A stretch of 44,845 nt of DNA from Rachicladosporium sp. CCFEE 5018 (taxonomy: Eukaryota > Ascomycota > Dothideomycetes > Cladosporiales > Cladosporiaceae), in contig KZ111212.1 of the NCBI GenBank assembly GCA_002077045.2, positions 5,878 through 50,722 on the forward strand. The letters run 5' to 3'. Below are positions 21,242 through 33,436 of this stretch, in pieces. The position numbers and the translations under genes were made by a program. Under the pieces are notes generated by a model, which searched no databases, had not been told where the DNA came from, and saw only the letters and a list, made by a program, of their open reading frames with translations. Position 1 is the first letter of the stretch. Each line of letters starts with the position of its first letter.

Positions 21242-22959
21242 CTACACTGCATGATCTTCATCCTCCACCTGATCCCCATGCCTATCCTCCCCATCGCCCT
21301 CCCCATCCTCGTCATGTCCCACAGCAGCGTGTTCCTCGCCACCCAGCACCGTAGTCCCACTAAGGCTCCCCTCGTGTTCTCCACCATTCGCCGCACCCTC
21401 CGCGTCCTCCCCGTCTGGCTCTCCAGCCTTCGCTGCGGCTGCAGTCACAGCATCAGCGTGAACGCCAGCGGGCATAAGTGGTGGTCCGTCCTCGTCGCTG
21501 TCGAGCTGTAGGAGGTAGGTTTCCCAGAGTTCGATGAGCTAGGAGTTGTCAGCGAACATCTCGGTACAGTGGGGACGGAGTCAGGATCGGCGTACCTCCT
21601 TCTGCGCCTCCACAGCCCCCTCCAGAAACGTCTCAACTCCAGACTTGAAATCCTCTACTTTCTCCCTCTCGAACCTCTCCAACTCGCCGCGCATGAGACG
21701 ACCCATGTCTTCGAATAAGAGCCTACTCTGATGTACCCTCCTCTCCGCATCCGCAACATCAGCATTCATCTGCTGGATCCGATCCTGCTGGCTCCGTCCA
21801 GCCCGCATAAGCTTATCCTGACTCTTCTTAACCTCCTGCAACTTCGTCTCCGCACTATGCCAAGCATGGAAAGCCTTTTGTCGTTGATCGAAAGCTTTTT
21901 TGACGGAGGAGATGAGGCGGATGTACTCGTCTATCACTATGCCCAAGGTGAGGATATCTTGTAGAGCTTGCCGGTGGTACAGTTCCTGAACTCTAGCCTG
22001 CAGATCTGCGAGAGCGTCTAGCGGGCCAGAGAGAGCGGGCGATAGCTCGACGTTGGCTAGGTTGTGGAGGCTCACTGAGAGATCGCCGCAGGAGTCTGCG
22101 AGTGCTTTGCGCTGCGCGATGACGGTATCGGTAGACTTCTGCAAGGCCTTGAGCTGGTTCTCCAACGCATCGAGATAGACTCTGCGGTCGTGGAACCAGT
22201 CGTCATGCTCGATGAATTTGCCACCAGAGCTACCGACGGAGATGCCGATGCTGTTCATTATGCCTTTCGATTCACCAGCACCGAGGAGCGGATCCTTGCG
22301 GTCTTTGTGCTTGATGTCCACGTTGAAGGCTTCGCTTTCGAGGAAGGTTTTCAGGTCGCCGTCGTGTTGGAGGATTGGGTGACCAGCAGTCTTGTTGACC
22401 TGCCTTTCCAGTGCCATCCGACGAGACTCGATAAAGTTGGGATCGAAACGGCCGACTGTTTGCTTCTCGGGAGGTGGCGGGACAACGACACCCGGATTGT
22501 TTGTATGCAATTGTTCGTACAGCCAGAGGAAGTCTCGATACCGCCGTGTGACTGTGAAGCTCGGGTTCATGTATGCTTTTGAGGTCGTCCTCGTGGTCAC
22601 AGAGTAGACAGTGTGGCTGTTCGCTGCGTTTCCCACTGTATGCGGGTCCCCCACCACGATATAGAACGTCGGTTTGGACGCCTGCTCGACCGGGACCGAT
22701 GGCTGTGGCTGCCGTGTCCTGCCATCGAATTGTGGAGGCTGCACAGCAGGAGGAGCTCGTGAGCCATTGAGGGAGGATGTACCGTCTTCGTCCGGAGCAT
22801 GCCGTGCGCTCGCTGATGTGCCGGGCGGTCGTCTCGATCTTGAAGCTATCTCTTTCACCGGCGGTGTTGGCGCAGCTTCGTATGTTGCCGCAGCAGGCTC
22901 AGGCGCTCCGAGCGGACCGAGCGAATCGTCCAGCGTCTCGAGGGTGGTGGATTGTGTGA
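21242..22959 (-). CDS. VPS5: Retromer sorting nexin VPS5, copy A (5' partial, cut by gap)
   Basis: The frame is open from the gap edge at 22959 to 21596, then a 57-nt intron (donor GTACGC, acceptor CTAG) and a last exon 21538-21242. The true start is lost in the gap; the apparent start near 22858 is a GTG within a continuing frame (TTLETLDDSLGPLG upstream). A PX domain (KPTFYIVVGDPHTV, with FTVTRRYRDFLWLYEQL, then PPPPEKQTVGRF) should bind PI3P on endosomes. NKTAGHPILQHDGDLKTFLES is typical of SNX1/Vps5. A BAR domain of long helices follows. The product is the membrane-bending retromer subunit that recycles cargo such as Vps10 from endosomes to the Golgi. The last exon adds an acidic Gly/Asp/Glu-rich tail of about 75 residues (GEPDGEDAEG, DEDGEGDGEDRHGDQVEDED). 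Confidence 0.94.
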
Positions 22960-23059
22960 NNNNNNNNNNNNNNNNNNNNNNNNNNNNNNNNNNNNNNNNN
23001 NNNNNNNNNNNNNNNNNNNNNNNNNNNNNNNNNNNNNNNNNNNNNNNNNNNNNNNNNNN
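22960..23059. other. Assembly gap of exactly 100 N
   Basis: One hundred consecutive N, the conventional length for a scaffold gap of unknown size. On its left VPS5 copy A lacks its 5' end; on its right the WD40 gene copy B lacks its 3' end. Any frame read through it is an artefact. Confidence 0.99.
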
Positions 23060-23607
23060 GTTACGATGCGCTTGACCCGATCGCCATGACTGCGATACAC
23101 CCGGCAGTCTGTATCGCCGTCGTTCATGTACCTGACACCGTCATAGACACTGTTCCTGCCTCTTCTTCGGCCCTCTGTGGCCATACTTGACGCCGCAGAT
23201 GCGGTTCGGCTTTGTCCAGCGTACTCCAGGTCGAAGACTCGCACCTCATTGTCGCCAGCTGCCGTGATGACCGTCCGATCTTGGCTGTGCGGCATGAACT
23301 TGACCGAGAAGATGTTGGCTCTATGCCCGGTTGCGACTGTGGTGGCGAGCTGAAACTGCTTGTCCCCGTCGGGTGCCTGATACCGGTGGATGTTCAGATG
23401 CTGATCATCCGAGCCCGAAGCCAGCAGGTTGCCCGACCTGGACCACGACAAAGCGTTGACACATCCACTGTGGCCGGCTAGCTCGTTGACGATGTCGAGG
23501 TTCTTCACCACGGAGCGGTCGCTGTACAGCTTTCGATACGATCGTAGCTTGATCGCATAGTCCGAGCACTCGCGCTCGAGGATCTTCATTGTGAATGTCT
23601 CCTTCAT
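23060..23607 (-). CDS. iqw1: DCAF6/Iqw1-type WD40 repeat protein, copy B (3' partial, cut by gap)
   Basis: Only 182 codons remain, from the ATG at 23607 to the gap. They cover the WD40 repeats with GHSGCVN, SGSDDQHLNIH and GHRANIFSVKF and stop before the WDxR box. The 296 bases next to the gap are identical to copy A. Further 5', differences are few (for example FTMKI for FTTKI, DGDKQF for DGEKQF). The reading frame is intact as far as it goes. Role as for copy A. Confidence 0.8.
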
Positions 23608-23874
23608 GGCCGCCGTCGATGTGGTACTTAAGAGGTACAGAGTCCCTATGCTCTCATCGGTGCGGGAAGCACGGGGGAATTACATGTAGCAAGTTCAGCA
23701 CATGAAGGTGTAGGCTCCTGTGCTGGAGGTGCAATCGTCACTGCCTTCCATTCCACACGCCGGCCCGTCTCTGCTTCCGACATCACCAATTCCGTACTCC
23801 GAGCCCATATTGACAAGGCACACAGCATATTCTAAGGTCACTGATGGACCAAGTCCACCGACCATGAGCTTGCC
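23608..23874. promoter_or_regulatory. Divergent promoter region, WD40 gene / PIG-S, copy B
   Basis: 267 bases, the same length as in copy A, with scattered substitutions. No named site recognised. Confidence 0.45.
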
Positions 23875-25529
23875 ATGACGAGCGTGAAGCCCTCGTCTGA
23901 GAGTACTGCTACCGATGGCAGTGAGAAAGCTTCGGCTCCCCCCGCAGAGCGCGGCACATACCATTCGGCGTCGACTGATCATCTTCGCTTTCTGGGCAGT
24001 TGTCGTAGCACTCGGACTGCCACACTGGATATGGACGACCGCAGTATATCGCTCAGATCTACCGGTCGATGCTATGACGAGGTGGTCAGAGGGCAAGGTC
24101 GGTCCTATCGCTGCGCTCTCCTCAATTGCAGTTCTGATCTTTGTAGGCATGTAAACTACACTTTCCCATCGATATTGATCTCCAAAGCTCTTCGGTATCT
24201 CTGGAGCAACGGACAAGCATTGCGATCAGACTAGATAAGCTACTCAACGTTCATGGAGATGCGTCGCCGTACCAGTACAGAGTATCGCCTGCAGCAGGAC
24301 CATCCATTCCCGCTACATTGATACTGCAGCTTAACACAGACGACACCAGCAATGAACTACGCTACGCACTCGACTCCTGGACGCCGACTGTAACTGCCAC
24401 CCGTGGACCAGTCACCCCAGGAGATGACGACCTCGTCGCGTCTCAGCTCAGCCAAGTGATACAGCAGATCATGGCAGACGAGCAAGCTTCAATCGCCTTG
24501 CTTCTTCGTGACAGCCCTCTACACGACAATTTCCGGGATGAATCAGCCTTCGCATCACAATTCGAATCATTGCAGAGACGGACGACTCGGGCGTTCAAAC
24601 CAGCGCCATCATACCACCTTACGTTCTCACTATTCGCCGGCGGATCGGCCCCCTCGTCGTGGGACATCGAGACTGCTGCGGAGCAGTCCATCAATCCCCT
24701 ACTCCAAGCATTATCATCGATCAGCGACTTCACAGTCGACGCCCAAGTCCAACTCCACGCATCAATTTCCCCAGCCATAGCTGGTCCAACGTTCGATACC
24801 TCGACAATTACCTGGACACTCCTCGCCTCTGATCTCAGCGGCTTCGTGAACGCTGCCGAGTGGCCACTAAGTCCAGGCATAGGTTCCGGCTCGACCATCA
24901 ACCTCATACTCTACGTCCCGCATCCCCGTCAGACGCCTTTGACACTAAGTGGCGGAGGCAACTCCTGGATCATACCCCAGTGGGGCGGCGTGCAGATCCT
25001 GAATCCAACCAGCAACACCACATCACACCTCAGCGCGGCCCATATAGAGCCCGTCATGCTCACCTTCGCCGACCAGCTGATGTCGCTCCTCGGCGTCCCG
25101 GACTCACCACCCTCACTATCGCTCCGCATCGCAGCCCTACAGCGTGAACGCACTACCTCCCTCATCCTCTCCGCCTCCTCAACCCTCGGCGCACTAGTCC
25201 GTTTAACGCGCAAACTCCAATCAATAGCCATACCCAAGACTGTTGCCCACTCCGTCGAGTTGACAATCTCACACCTCGAGCAGGCCTGCACCGCACTAAG
25301 CGAAGGTGACTACGCCGCCGCTCTGACGAGCGCGAAAGTAGCCGAGGCAGAAGCCGAGAAAGCGTTCTTTGAGCCGAGTATGGTCGGGCAGGTCTACTTC
25401 CCTGAGGAACATAAGTTTGCAGTGTACGTGCCGTTGCTGGGGCCGATGGGCGTGCCGCTGGTGATGACGTTGATCAAGGAGGTGAGGGGTTTGGTTGGGA
25501 GGAGGAAGGGAAAAGTGAAAGTAGGTTGA
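23875..25529 (+). CDS. GPI17: PIG-S/Gpi17, copy B, with a one-base frameshift in exon 1
   Basis: Exon 1 is 23875-24097 and exon 2 24147-25529; the 49-nt intron and everything after it match copy A. In exon 1 a tract of six C (23938-23943) replaces five C in copy A, so the frame opened at the ATG 23875 is lost after residue 23 (SAPP), before the transmembrane helix. An ATG at 23915 is in the correct frame and would give a 521-residue protein keeping SAAHTIRRRLIIF, the membrane helix and the whole lumenal domain, with only the cytosolic N-terminus replaced. The rest of the frame is intact, with few amino-acid changes. So this could be a functional gene with a downstream start, an early pseudogene, or a homopolymer sequencing error. 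Confidence 0.8.
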
Positions 25530-25659
25530 TGGAGGGTTGGTGGCTCTATGGACGCTCACGCATCTGCATAATTTTGGCCGTGAGCTTTCCGAGCCCACCC
25601 AGTCTAGTGATACAAATTCCTACCCAATGCATGCTCTTTGCCGTGATTTACATGCCGAA

Positions 25660-28600
25660 CTACTCATACCGTGGCCCATCATCAGTAAACGGCGCAGGCG
25701 TCTCCGGAAACCCGCCAGGCGTAGCGTAGTTGTTCCCTCTGAAACCACCAGGTGTAGGCTGATCGCCATAGTTGCCAGGTGTAGGCGCCGAGTTGAAGCC
25801 AGGCGTGGGTGCGTCCATGCCTCCGCTCCAGCCTGGTGTTCTGCCGCCCGGCTGATGAGCTGGTGTTCGCTGGAAATGTCTGTCAGTACGTGTGATCAAC
25901 GAAGGTTCACTTCGGTGACACTCACTCCGCCACCACCGCCACCTCCCCAGACACTACCGCCGCCATAGCTCGTCTGCCCACCATAGCTGGTCTGCCCTCC
26001 ATAGCTCGTCTGACCGCCGTATGAAGTCTGACCACCATAGCTCGTCTGCCCGCCACCCACCGTACCACCTCCGTACGCGGTGCCACCACCATTTCCACCC
26101 GAAGACCAAGCCGGCCCACTCGCAGCCCAAGCAGGTGTCTTCGAGCCAGCGCCCATTGCGTATGAAGGCGTCCTGCCGCCAGAAGGCATTGAGCCAAAGC
26201 CGCCGGGAGTCTGCCCGCCAGTCGCCATACGACCAGGCGCAACGGGAGGTGCGCGCATCATGCCACCCGCTCTCGCATCGCCTCCAATACCTTGGATGGG
26301 TTGGCCGGTCTTCTCGTCAACAATAGCAAGCTTATCGCGCGGTATCATGGCTTTCTTATTCTTGGCGTGAAGCTCGACCGTTGCCGTGGTATCGGTAGTA
26401 TCTTTCACAATGCCGATCATGCCCTTCTGCGGACCCAGCTTGATCTTGACGGTCTTACCAATCAGCTTATCACGGCCGCGGAACACAGGAGGGGGCATTG
26501 AAGGCGCGCCACCCGCTGGCTTTCCGGCCAAACCAGGCTTTGCAGCTCTGCCATCCTTTGCTGCAACGCTGATGAGATTCGAGGCTCGCGTGACCCAGAC
26601 ACCGGCGTGTTCTTGGAGTTCACGGTTGCGCGACCAGACAAAGTTGCGGTGCATGTGAACGATGCGCCCCACTCGTTGCTCGCCGCCGAACTCCTTGACT
26701 TGATCATCAGGCTTCATTTCGTTGCCATCGCGGTCTGCAGCGATTGCACCACGACGGTCGATGCGACCGGAGATGTTGCTTGGCAGCAGTGCTCGGATTG
26801 CGCCAGTCTGGTCAAGCACGCGTAGACTTTCCCGGTCGACTTTGACAATGCACCCGGCGGTCGTGGCATCTAGTTGTACCAAGTCGAATAAGCTGTACGG
26901 TGAATTGCCCACCACGCCACCCGAATCATCACTCTTGCGCAAGTCCTTGCTAAAGACTATGACTTCCTGATTATTCGAGTCGGTGACCAGAGTGATCTTG
27001 TCATCTTTGATTCTCACAACAGATCCTACCTCGTCGAGGTACTTGCTACCACCGATGACCTTGACGTGATCACCCTCTTCGAAGAACTTGCGCAGGTCTT
27101 GTACAGGGACCTCGATCGACTGGCCATTCATCGTACCTGCTCGCACCTCCACTGACACAAGGTCACCGTAGACTTTCTTAGCGACACCGTAGAGTCCCTT
27201 CTGCTCACCGCGAAAGATGACAACGCGGTCGCCAGGTTGGAAGACTGAGCCAGTATTCGTTCGGAGTGTAGCGGCCAGCGCAGTCAGATCAAGGCCCTCT
27301 GTCCCCTCCTCGGTGCTGGAAGCGAACTTCGTGACTTCTTCCAGCGTCGGATTGACGTCTTCGAGCTGCAAATTATTGATGCGGAAGTTCTCCTCCAAGA
27401 AGCCATTGATGTACTCCTTGTTTTGGTATGTGAAGCCGTTGGATCCCAAGGCAGCCGAGCGTTGCAGGTATCGCGCGTGTCGCTTCTTAGCATCGCTTTC
27501 GCTGAAAAGCTTCGGCGCTGGTCGCAGAGTCGATGCAGGACGTTTCCGCTTCACGCCGTTTGCGTCTTGCAATGGAGCATTGGCGTCATCAGTCAGACCG
27601 TAGTCCAGACGCGGCACGAGACGGAGAGTGACGTTGACATTGTTAGCCTCAACGTCAGACACCTGAGCCAGATCGCCTGCATACAATCCGCGCTTGACAC
27701 GGACGTACATGCCCGGCTCGAGCTGCTTGGTCTTCTTGGTGCGAAGCAAATCCACCATCTCATCGAGCGGAATCATCATCGGCTTGACAGACAGGAAGAT
27801 GTGCGAAATGCCCTCGAAAGCAGGCGCGATGTCTTCTTGCCGACGGCATTCGATGTACAGATTGCCAGTCATAGCACCTTCACGGTGGAACGCTGAGATG
27901 ATGCGTGTCGGTTCTCGCGTCTTAGCAAGGTCGAAGATCCTCTGAGTCACGGCCGTGATGATCTCGCGCTCTTTGCCCGGTCGACACTTCAGGCGGTAGA
28001 TACGAGGATCCTCGACGGAAGGCATCATCACCCTCCGATCGAGGTAGCCCTGTGCGCCCACATTGCCAGTCCGTTGCTGTCGACCGTAACGCTCCTTCAG
28101 CCGCTTCGCCTCCTCTTCAGCATCCATGTGCATCTGCGCGTCGCGTTGGCGATCAAGCTCGCGATGCTTGCGGTCGTCCCGATCAGCACCCGGAGGCAAC
28201 TCTTGGAGATCATCCGGGTGCATCTCTTCGCCTGGCAAGTCATCGTCTTCCTCGGGCTCTTCTTCCTCGTCTTCGTCAACCTCAGCTTCCACGTCGATGA
28301 ATTGATTGCGTGCTTGCTTTCTCCGCCGTTTGCGCGTTGGCTGACCCTCAATGTCATCGTCCTCGTCCTCGTCTTCATCCTCGTCATCGTCATCACCATC
28401 GCCTGCCAGATCTTCGCCAGGTTCTTGGTCGTCATCCGCAACATCCTTGATCTCCGACTCGTCCTTCAACTCATCCTCATCATCCGATCCGCCAGTTGGC
28501 AGCCGCGATGCTGACCGCGACGATGGCTTCTCTGCGGCATTTCCGTTACTTGCAGGCTTGGCATCACCCTCTTCGTCAGACCCTGCTGCCTGATCTGGGT

Positions 28601-28664
28601 TGAAGTCGTCCTCCGAGCCGTCATCGTCGCCGAAGTCCTGATTCAGGATATCCCTCGTGGACAT
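25660..28664 (-). CDS. SPT5: Transcription elongation factor SPT5, copy B
   Basis: Exons 28664-25926 and 25869-25660 (56-nt intron) encode 982 residues, the same lengths as in copy A. The NGN and KOW domains are almost unchanged. Most substitutions fall in the acidic N-terminus (for example FGDDDGSEDD, ASNGNAAEKP). The intron aligns at both splice sites, but its 5' half differs from copy A. No damage is visible, so both copies look functional. Domain order and role as for copy A. Confidence 0.97.
25963..26052 (-). repeat. Five 18-bp tandem units encoding QTSYGG in the SPT5 tail, copy B
   Basis: The same five units as in copy A, with the same order of unit variants. The repeat number has therefore not changed since the copies separated. 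Confidence 0.9.
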
Positions 28665-29402
28665 GATTGCAGTGCTGTAGTCGAGAGTAACGAAGCGGGG
28701 TGAACGCGGAAGTGCCGCTTCTGTTGATCACAGCGTCTACCAAGTGAGGGGATTGGAAGGTAGGAAGTATGTACGGGCTACGAGACGTGCAAGAAAAGGG
28801 CGTGTGGTGTTGTGTGAGGACATGTGCTGCAGTGAGCAAGGTGATCCTGATTGGGAGCTAGCGTGCGGAGCGGGAGCGCGGACGATCGGTAGCAGCCGCA
28901 TGGCGGCTCAGTCGCTCCTGCTTCACCAACATTCAACATCGCGAGATATAGTATCTCAGATCGAGCCCGTTTCAGAACCTGCACGACGCTCACACACGCG
29001 AGCATTGCCCGGTTGTGTCATGGCGATTATATCGGGAAAGTTGATGGCCACAGTAGATGGACAGAAACAGCTCTACGCGAGCCGCGATCGCCACGTGAAG
29101 CGAGCTGAGCCACAACTCTAGACCCTGCACTTCCAGCTCCAGCGCGCTCCAGTCAGCAAGCAGATAGATGTAACGCGCATTCACAGCTCAAGTCGTCCGC
29201 GCGGTCTCGTCTTAGCATTCTGTCCAACTGCTGTAGCATTATCATGATATTCCTCAACATAGCTGCTATCCTCAGACTGAAATAACATCGAGCTATCCTC
29301 CGTGGCGGCTTGTCGATACCCTAGCCTATCGAGCATCGCCGCTTCTTCAGCTCCCAGGATCATTCCGATGGGAGCTCGCTTCCAGTGCTCGCGCAAGCTG
29401 CG
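28665..29402. other. Intergenic, divergent promoters of SPT5 and the PPxY membrane protein, copy B
   Basis: 738 bases, aligned with copy A only in blocks. CACGTG at 29092-29097 is shared. The copy A box at 6976-6981 is replaced by a sequence reading GCATGG here. No gene is seen. Confidence 0.55.
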
Positions 29403-30886
29403 ATGACCCTACAGCGCCCGACAATGCCACAGTCGCATGATTCGCGAGTCTATCGACGGGCAGAAAGAGCAGGTACAGTAGCGACAGTAGCTGTGAGTTC
29501 CACATAGAGTTTGACATTCGAACCCACTCTAATCCCAGTCAGACCATTGTCTCACTCGCCGTCGCATTCATATCCGTCCTCTTCGCCTACCTTGGACTTC
29601 GTTGGCTACGCGCACGATATTCAAATCCCAGATATGTACCCACTCGCTATCTCAAGACTGCCTGGCGGAAGTGGAATCCGCGCGGATTGACGCAGAGTAA
29701 GGGCGCATACTCGGACAGACTACAGGATGGCAGCTCAGGACCAACATTACATCTGCGCAGTGACAATAGAAGCGCGCGATCAAGCGCGCACTTGCCAGAC
29801 CTCGAGCACGATGCGCAAGCCAGAGCTGCTAACGCGACTGGCGATGCTGGAGTGGACAGGAACACGAGTGTACGGTCAGTCATGACACTACCTGCATACT
29901 CGCGCTCAGTCCGGGAAAGCGAGCGAGTACTTGGACGGGAAGGAGAGCGAGCCGGCATTGATGTGGTCATTGAGGCACCCGAGACGGTCGAAGAGGAGGA
30001 AGAACGTCGAGACGAGGAGATGGAGAGTCTGTACCAGATCCGCGTACAGCGGCGCCGCGAGATCGCCGAGAGAGAAGCACGGCGGACTGCAAGACGAGAT
30101 GCAAGAGCGCGGGGCGATCTGGTCGCGCTGCAAGCCCTACGAGAGGACTCTCTGGCTCGGGCTGAACTACGAGACATCACTGCCAATGCCACGACGATGA
30201 TTGCAGACCACCAGTCACGCTCCCGTGAACGGAGAGTCAGCAGCGTCTCATACGCGGATCTTGGTGTCGCTCGACACGATGGCACGCGATTGCGAGGGAA
30301 TTCCACTGACTCCGACCACCGGCCTTTACTGGATTCTGCAGCCAGTATATCCGGCAACACGATCAGGCCCTGGGTCACAGGCGACAGTCTGAGCATACAT
30401 CGACGAGACCGATCAGGCAGCTCGGCGATGTCAGTGATGACTGGATCTGATGTCTCGGATCAAGAGCTTGAACTCCCACCCTTCGGCCGCGCTGGCGACC
30501 ATTTCGAAGTTGTTGCGCAACGGCATTCAAGACAAGGATCCAGAGCACACACGCCACTCGGCACGCGAAGTCGAGCGAACAGCGTTGCGCGACCCAGTAT
30601 CGACACTGCAGACTTGGCAGAGGCTCGCGTGCCCTTGCAGTCGCCTCCTGCCTACGACGGTGCTGGCTTCGAGGACGCGCCACCTTACACATCACCAACT
30701 CGAGACAGACCAGATGACTTCCATCCTGGCTTCGCAAGGCCTGAGCACCACAGAACTTACTCTGCGACTGGGGCTCCTTTGCTACCGGAGATCGGCAGAT
30801 TGCCTAGCATTCGTATTGCAGAAGCAACGCCAATTGAGCCGCGGAGACCCATAGACTTCCCTGCGATCGTGCGTGAAGTGACCTGA
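29403..30886 (+). CDS. Single-pass membrane protein with PPxY motif, function unknown, copy B
   Basis: Exons 29403-29492 and 29543-30886 (50-nt intron, GTGAGT..GTCAG) encode 477 residues, the same length as copy A. Exon 1 is unusually diverged: only 17 of 30 residues match (MTLQRPTMPQ here against MTAARSTMSQ), while exon 2 is highly similar and keeps the membrane helix, the Arg/Glu-rich stretch and the PPAY motif. The frame is intact across the helix and has no in-frame ATG before exon 2, so the short exon 1 is required for the start. Confidence 0.73.
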
Positions 30887-31361
30887 AAGGTCTGGACTGA
30901 TGCATGTATTCATGGAGATCTACTACATCTGGGCGTACGAGCGATTTGGCTTAGATATGACCGGCGTTTTAACGGATTAGTTCGGCATACTCATCACGAA
31001 GCGACGAAGCGGGTCTTGACAGTGTCTATAACCATGTAATCCATGTAATACTCAACAGCACATCTACCTTACATCTGCGATCCTCCGCTGAACTTTTCTC
31101 TCCTCCATGACTCTCGCACTGCATGGAATATGGTCTCCACGTGCCCATCTCGTTGGCATTGAATCGCTGAGCCCCACACCAGGCCGCAGATACAGCGACT
31201 TCACTTTCCCAGTTTGTGCAACATGAACTTCGCTTTTGTAGCGAATCCGATGCCTTTGCATGTCAAACCCACAATTGCCACTCTTCCTATCCTCTACCTA
31301 CGAGAGTCTGCCAATAGTGCAAGCATGCTAGCGCAGGCACCTTGACGCTTGCGCGAGCTTG
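30887..31361. other. Intergenic upstream of the acid phosphatase, copy B
   Basis: 475 bases, closely matching copy A with small indels, including the conserved CACGTG. No gene is seen. Confidence 0.55.
31138..31143 (+). promoter_or_regulatory. CACGTG box upstream of the acid phosphatase, copy B
   Basis: Perfect CACGTG 218 bp before the start codon, in the same position as in copy A; candidate site for a Pho4/NUC-1-type phosphate regulator. Confidence 0.45.
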
Positions 31362-33010
31362 ATGCGTGCTTTTCTGCGGCGATGGGTAGACCACGTAGGA
31401 GGATATAAGTACGCCCTTGTTGGGCAGGGTGCTGAGGATGTCACTGTTCCTGCATCGTACAAGTCGAGGAGTGTCAATATCTGGACCACGAAGCGGATTG
31501 CTGTGCTCATCATGGGTGCTTCGATGATTACAGGTCTCGCTCTTCTGGCGATCGGGTAATTCTCAATTACTTGCTATCAAGGTTGCGAGCACTGCTGACT
31601 GCTTCCCCAGTGTCACTGCCTACCCTCATCGTCCCGCAGCGTGCGACACAGTCTTCGCCGGCTACCAATGCCAGCCCGAGATCTCCCACTACTGGGGTCA
31701 ATACAGCCCCTTCTATTCAGTCCCCTCGGACATCTCGGCAGACATCCCAGCACACTGCTCCGTGACCTTCGCCTCAGTATTGTCCCGTCATGGAGCCCGC
31801 GATCCCACGTCCTCCAAGACCGCAGCTTACAATGCTACGATCCAGCAGATTCACAAGAGTGTCAGGAACTACACCGGCACCTACGCCTTTCTGGCGAATT
31901 ATAGCTACACGCTCGGTGCCGATCAATTGACATTGTTCGGTGAAAATGAGATGATCAACTCCGGCATCAAGTTCTATGATCGTTACGAAGAGCTAGCCTC
32001 GAAGCTCACGCCCTTCATCCGCTCTTCAGGGGAGGCCCGCGTCGTGGAGTCTGCCCAGAACTGGACGCAAGGCTTCCACGCTGCGAAAGTATCTGATCGC
32101 GGTGCGCGGCCGCACGGGGACTCGGCGTACCCTTACAGCATTCTCGCTATCTCAGAGGATGCAGGTGTGAACAACACGTTGAACCACGGCCTCTGCACAG
32201 TCTTCGAGGACGGTCCAGATGGCGATATTGCTGCAGCTGCGCAGAAGACCTGGTCCAATATCTTCGCTGCGCCGATACGCAAGCGACTGAATGCAGACTT
32301 GGGAGCGAACTTGACAATCACTCAGACGATCTACGTGATGGACTTGTGCCCTTTCAATACTGTGGCCTCGCCGACTGGTGCTATCAGTCCGTTCTGTGCT
32401 CTGTTTACGGAGCAGGAGTGGCATCAGTATGGCTACTACGAGGTCAGTCCATCTCCCTCCTCCTTCTAAATCCACATCTAACATGCTTCAGTCCCTGAAC
32501 AAATACTACGGCTACTCCCACGGCAACCCCCTTGGCCCAACTCAAGGCGTAGGCTACGTCAACGAGCTCATAGCCCGCCTCACGAACCGTCCGGTGGTAG
32601 ACCACACTTCGACGAACAGCACACTCGACAGCAATCCCTCGACCTTCCCCTTGGGCCGCAAGCTCTACGCAGACTTCTCCCACGACAACGACATGACCGC
32701 CATCTTCTCCGCGCTCGGACTCTACAATACTTCCACCACTCCAATGCTGCCAAACACCACGGTGGTCGAAGCAGAGCAAGCGGGAGGCTACAGTGCAGCG
32801 TGGACGGTGCCTTTCGCTGCGAGGGCGTACTTTGAGAAGTTGCAGTGTCGAGGGGAGCGAGAGGAGTATGTCAGGGTGATCGTTAATGATCGGGTGCAGG
32901 CTCTGGAGCAGTGCGATGGCGATAGGTATGGCCGATGCAAGTTGAGCAAGTTCGTTGATAGTTTAGGGTTCGCTAGATCAGGAGGGAACTGGGCTCAGTG
33001 CTTTGCATAG
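31362..33010 (+). CDS. Histidine acid phosphatase (phytase family), membrane-anchored, copy B
   Basis: Exons 31362-31555, 31611-32442 and 32492-33010 encode 514 residues, with exon lengths identical to copy A. RHGARDP, the HD pair in FSHDND, the cysteines and the signal-anchor helix are all kept. Intron 1 (55 nt, GTAATT..CCCAG) has no recognisable similarity to intron 1 of copy A, although its position and phase are the same; intron 2 still aligns. Both copies appear functional. Confidence 0.9.
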
Positions 33011-33379
33011 GAGATCAGGGATCCAATCCTGCGCTCAAGCCAGCTTAATAGGCGGAGCTAAGCTACAGTGTTAGACATCGATATCAGTAGAAAACATGCG
33101 TGGTCGATCTGATCTCTTCTCGATCATGCCAGTATGTGTCTGGACGCAGAGGAATTGCATGAGTGTGATGAGTGGAGTCTGACATGATGATGCATGTCGT
33201 GCGGGCCGCGCTTGCAGTATGGGGTCAAAGACGCACTCATTCCACAAGATCCCAAATCAGTCCGATGGAGGAGCCTCGAAACTCGTCCATGGCACCTCGC
33301 CTAGATCGACTCGACCGACCTATGCCATGATCGGCGTAATGGAGATCTCAGACCTGGGTCGTGGCTTGGCCTTGCCCAA

Positions 33380-33403
33380 TTTGCGGGGTCAAAACCCCGC
33401 AAA
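33380..33403. promoter_or_regulatory. CGG-N10-CCG palindrome upstream of the serine hydrolase, copy B
   Basis: Perfect 10-bp arms (TTTGCGGGGT / ACCCCGCAAA) around the centre CAAA. CGG and CCG are again 10 bases apart. The arms are two pairs longer than in copy A, and the centre is wholly different. Confidence 0.5.
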
Positions 33404-33436
33404 GGGAGAGCTATGGAGTGACGCGCTCGGAAATAG

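Larger units (their letters stand above)
1145..22959. repeat. Duplicated ten-gene segment, copy A
   Basis: This 21,815-base stretch matches 23060-44755 in the same orientation. The correspondence is anchored at base 1145 with 23060 and base 22959 with 44755. Gene order, strands and exon counts are the same throughout. Identity is visibly uneven: for example 1145-1440 is identical to 23060-23355, whereas 15800-16348 has no alignable counterpart. Copy A runs 1,144 bases further left, into the 3' part of the WD40 gene. Confidence 0.97.

Noticed and set aside
22674..23607. Open frames running through the N gap on both strands, including one joining VPS5 and the WD40 gene
   Set aside because: They exist only because N codons contain no stop; the two genes are in separate contigs and the fusion has no support.
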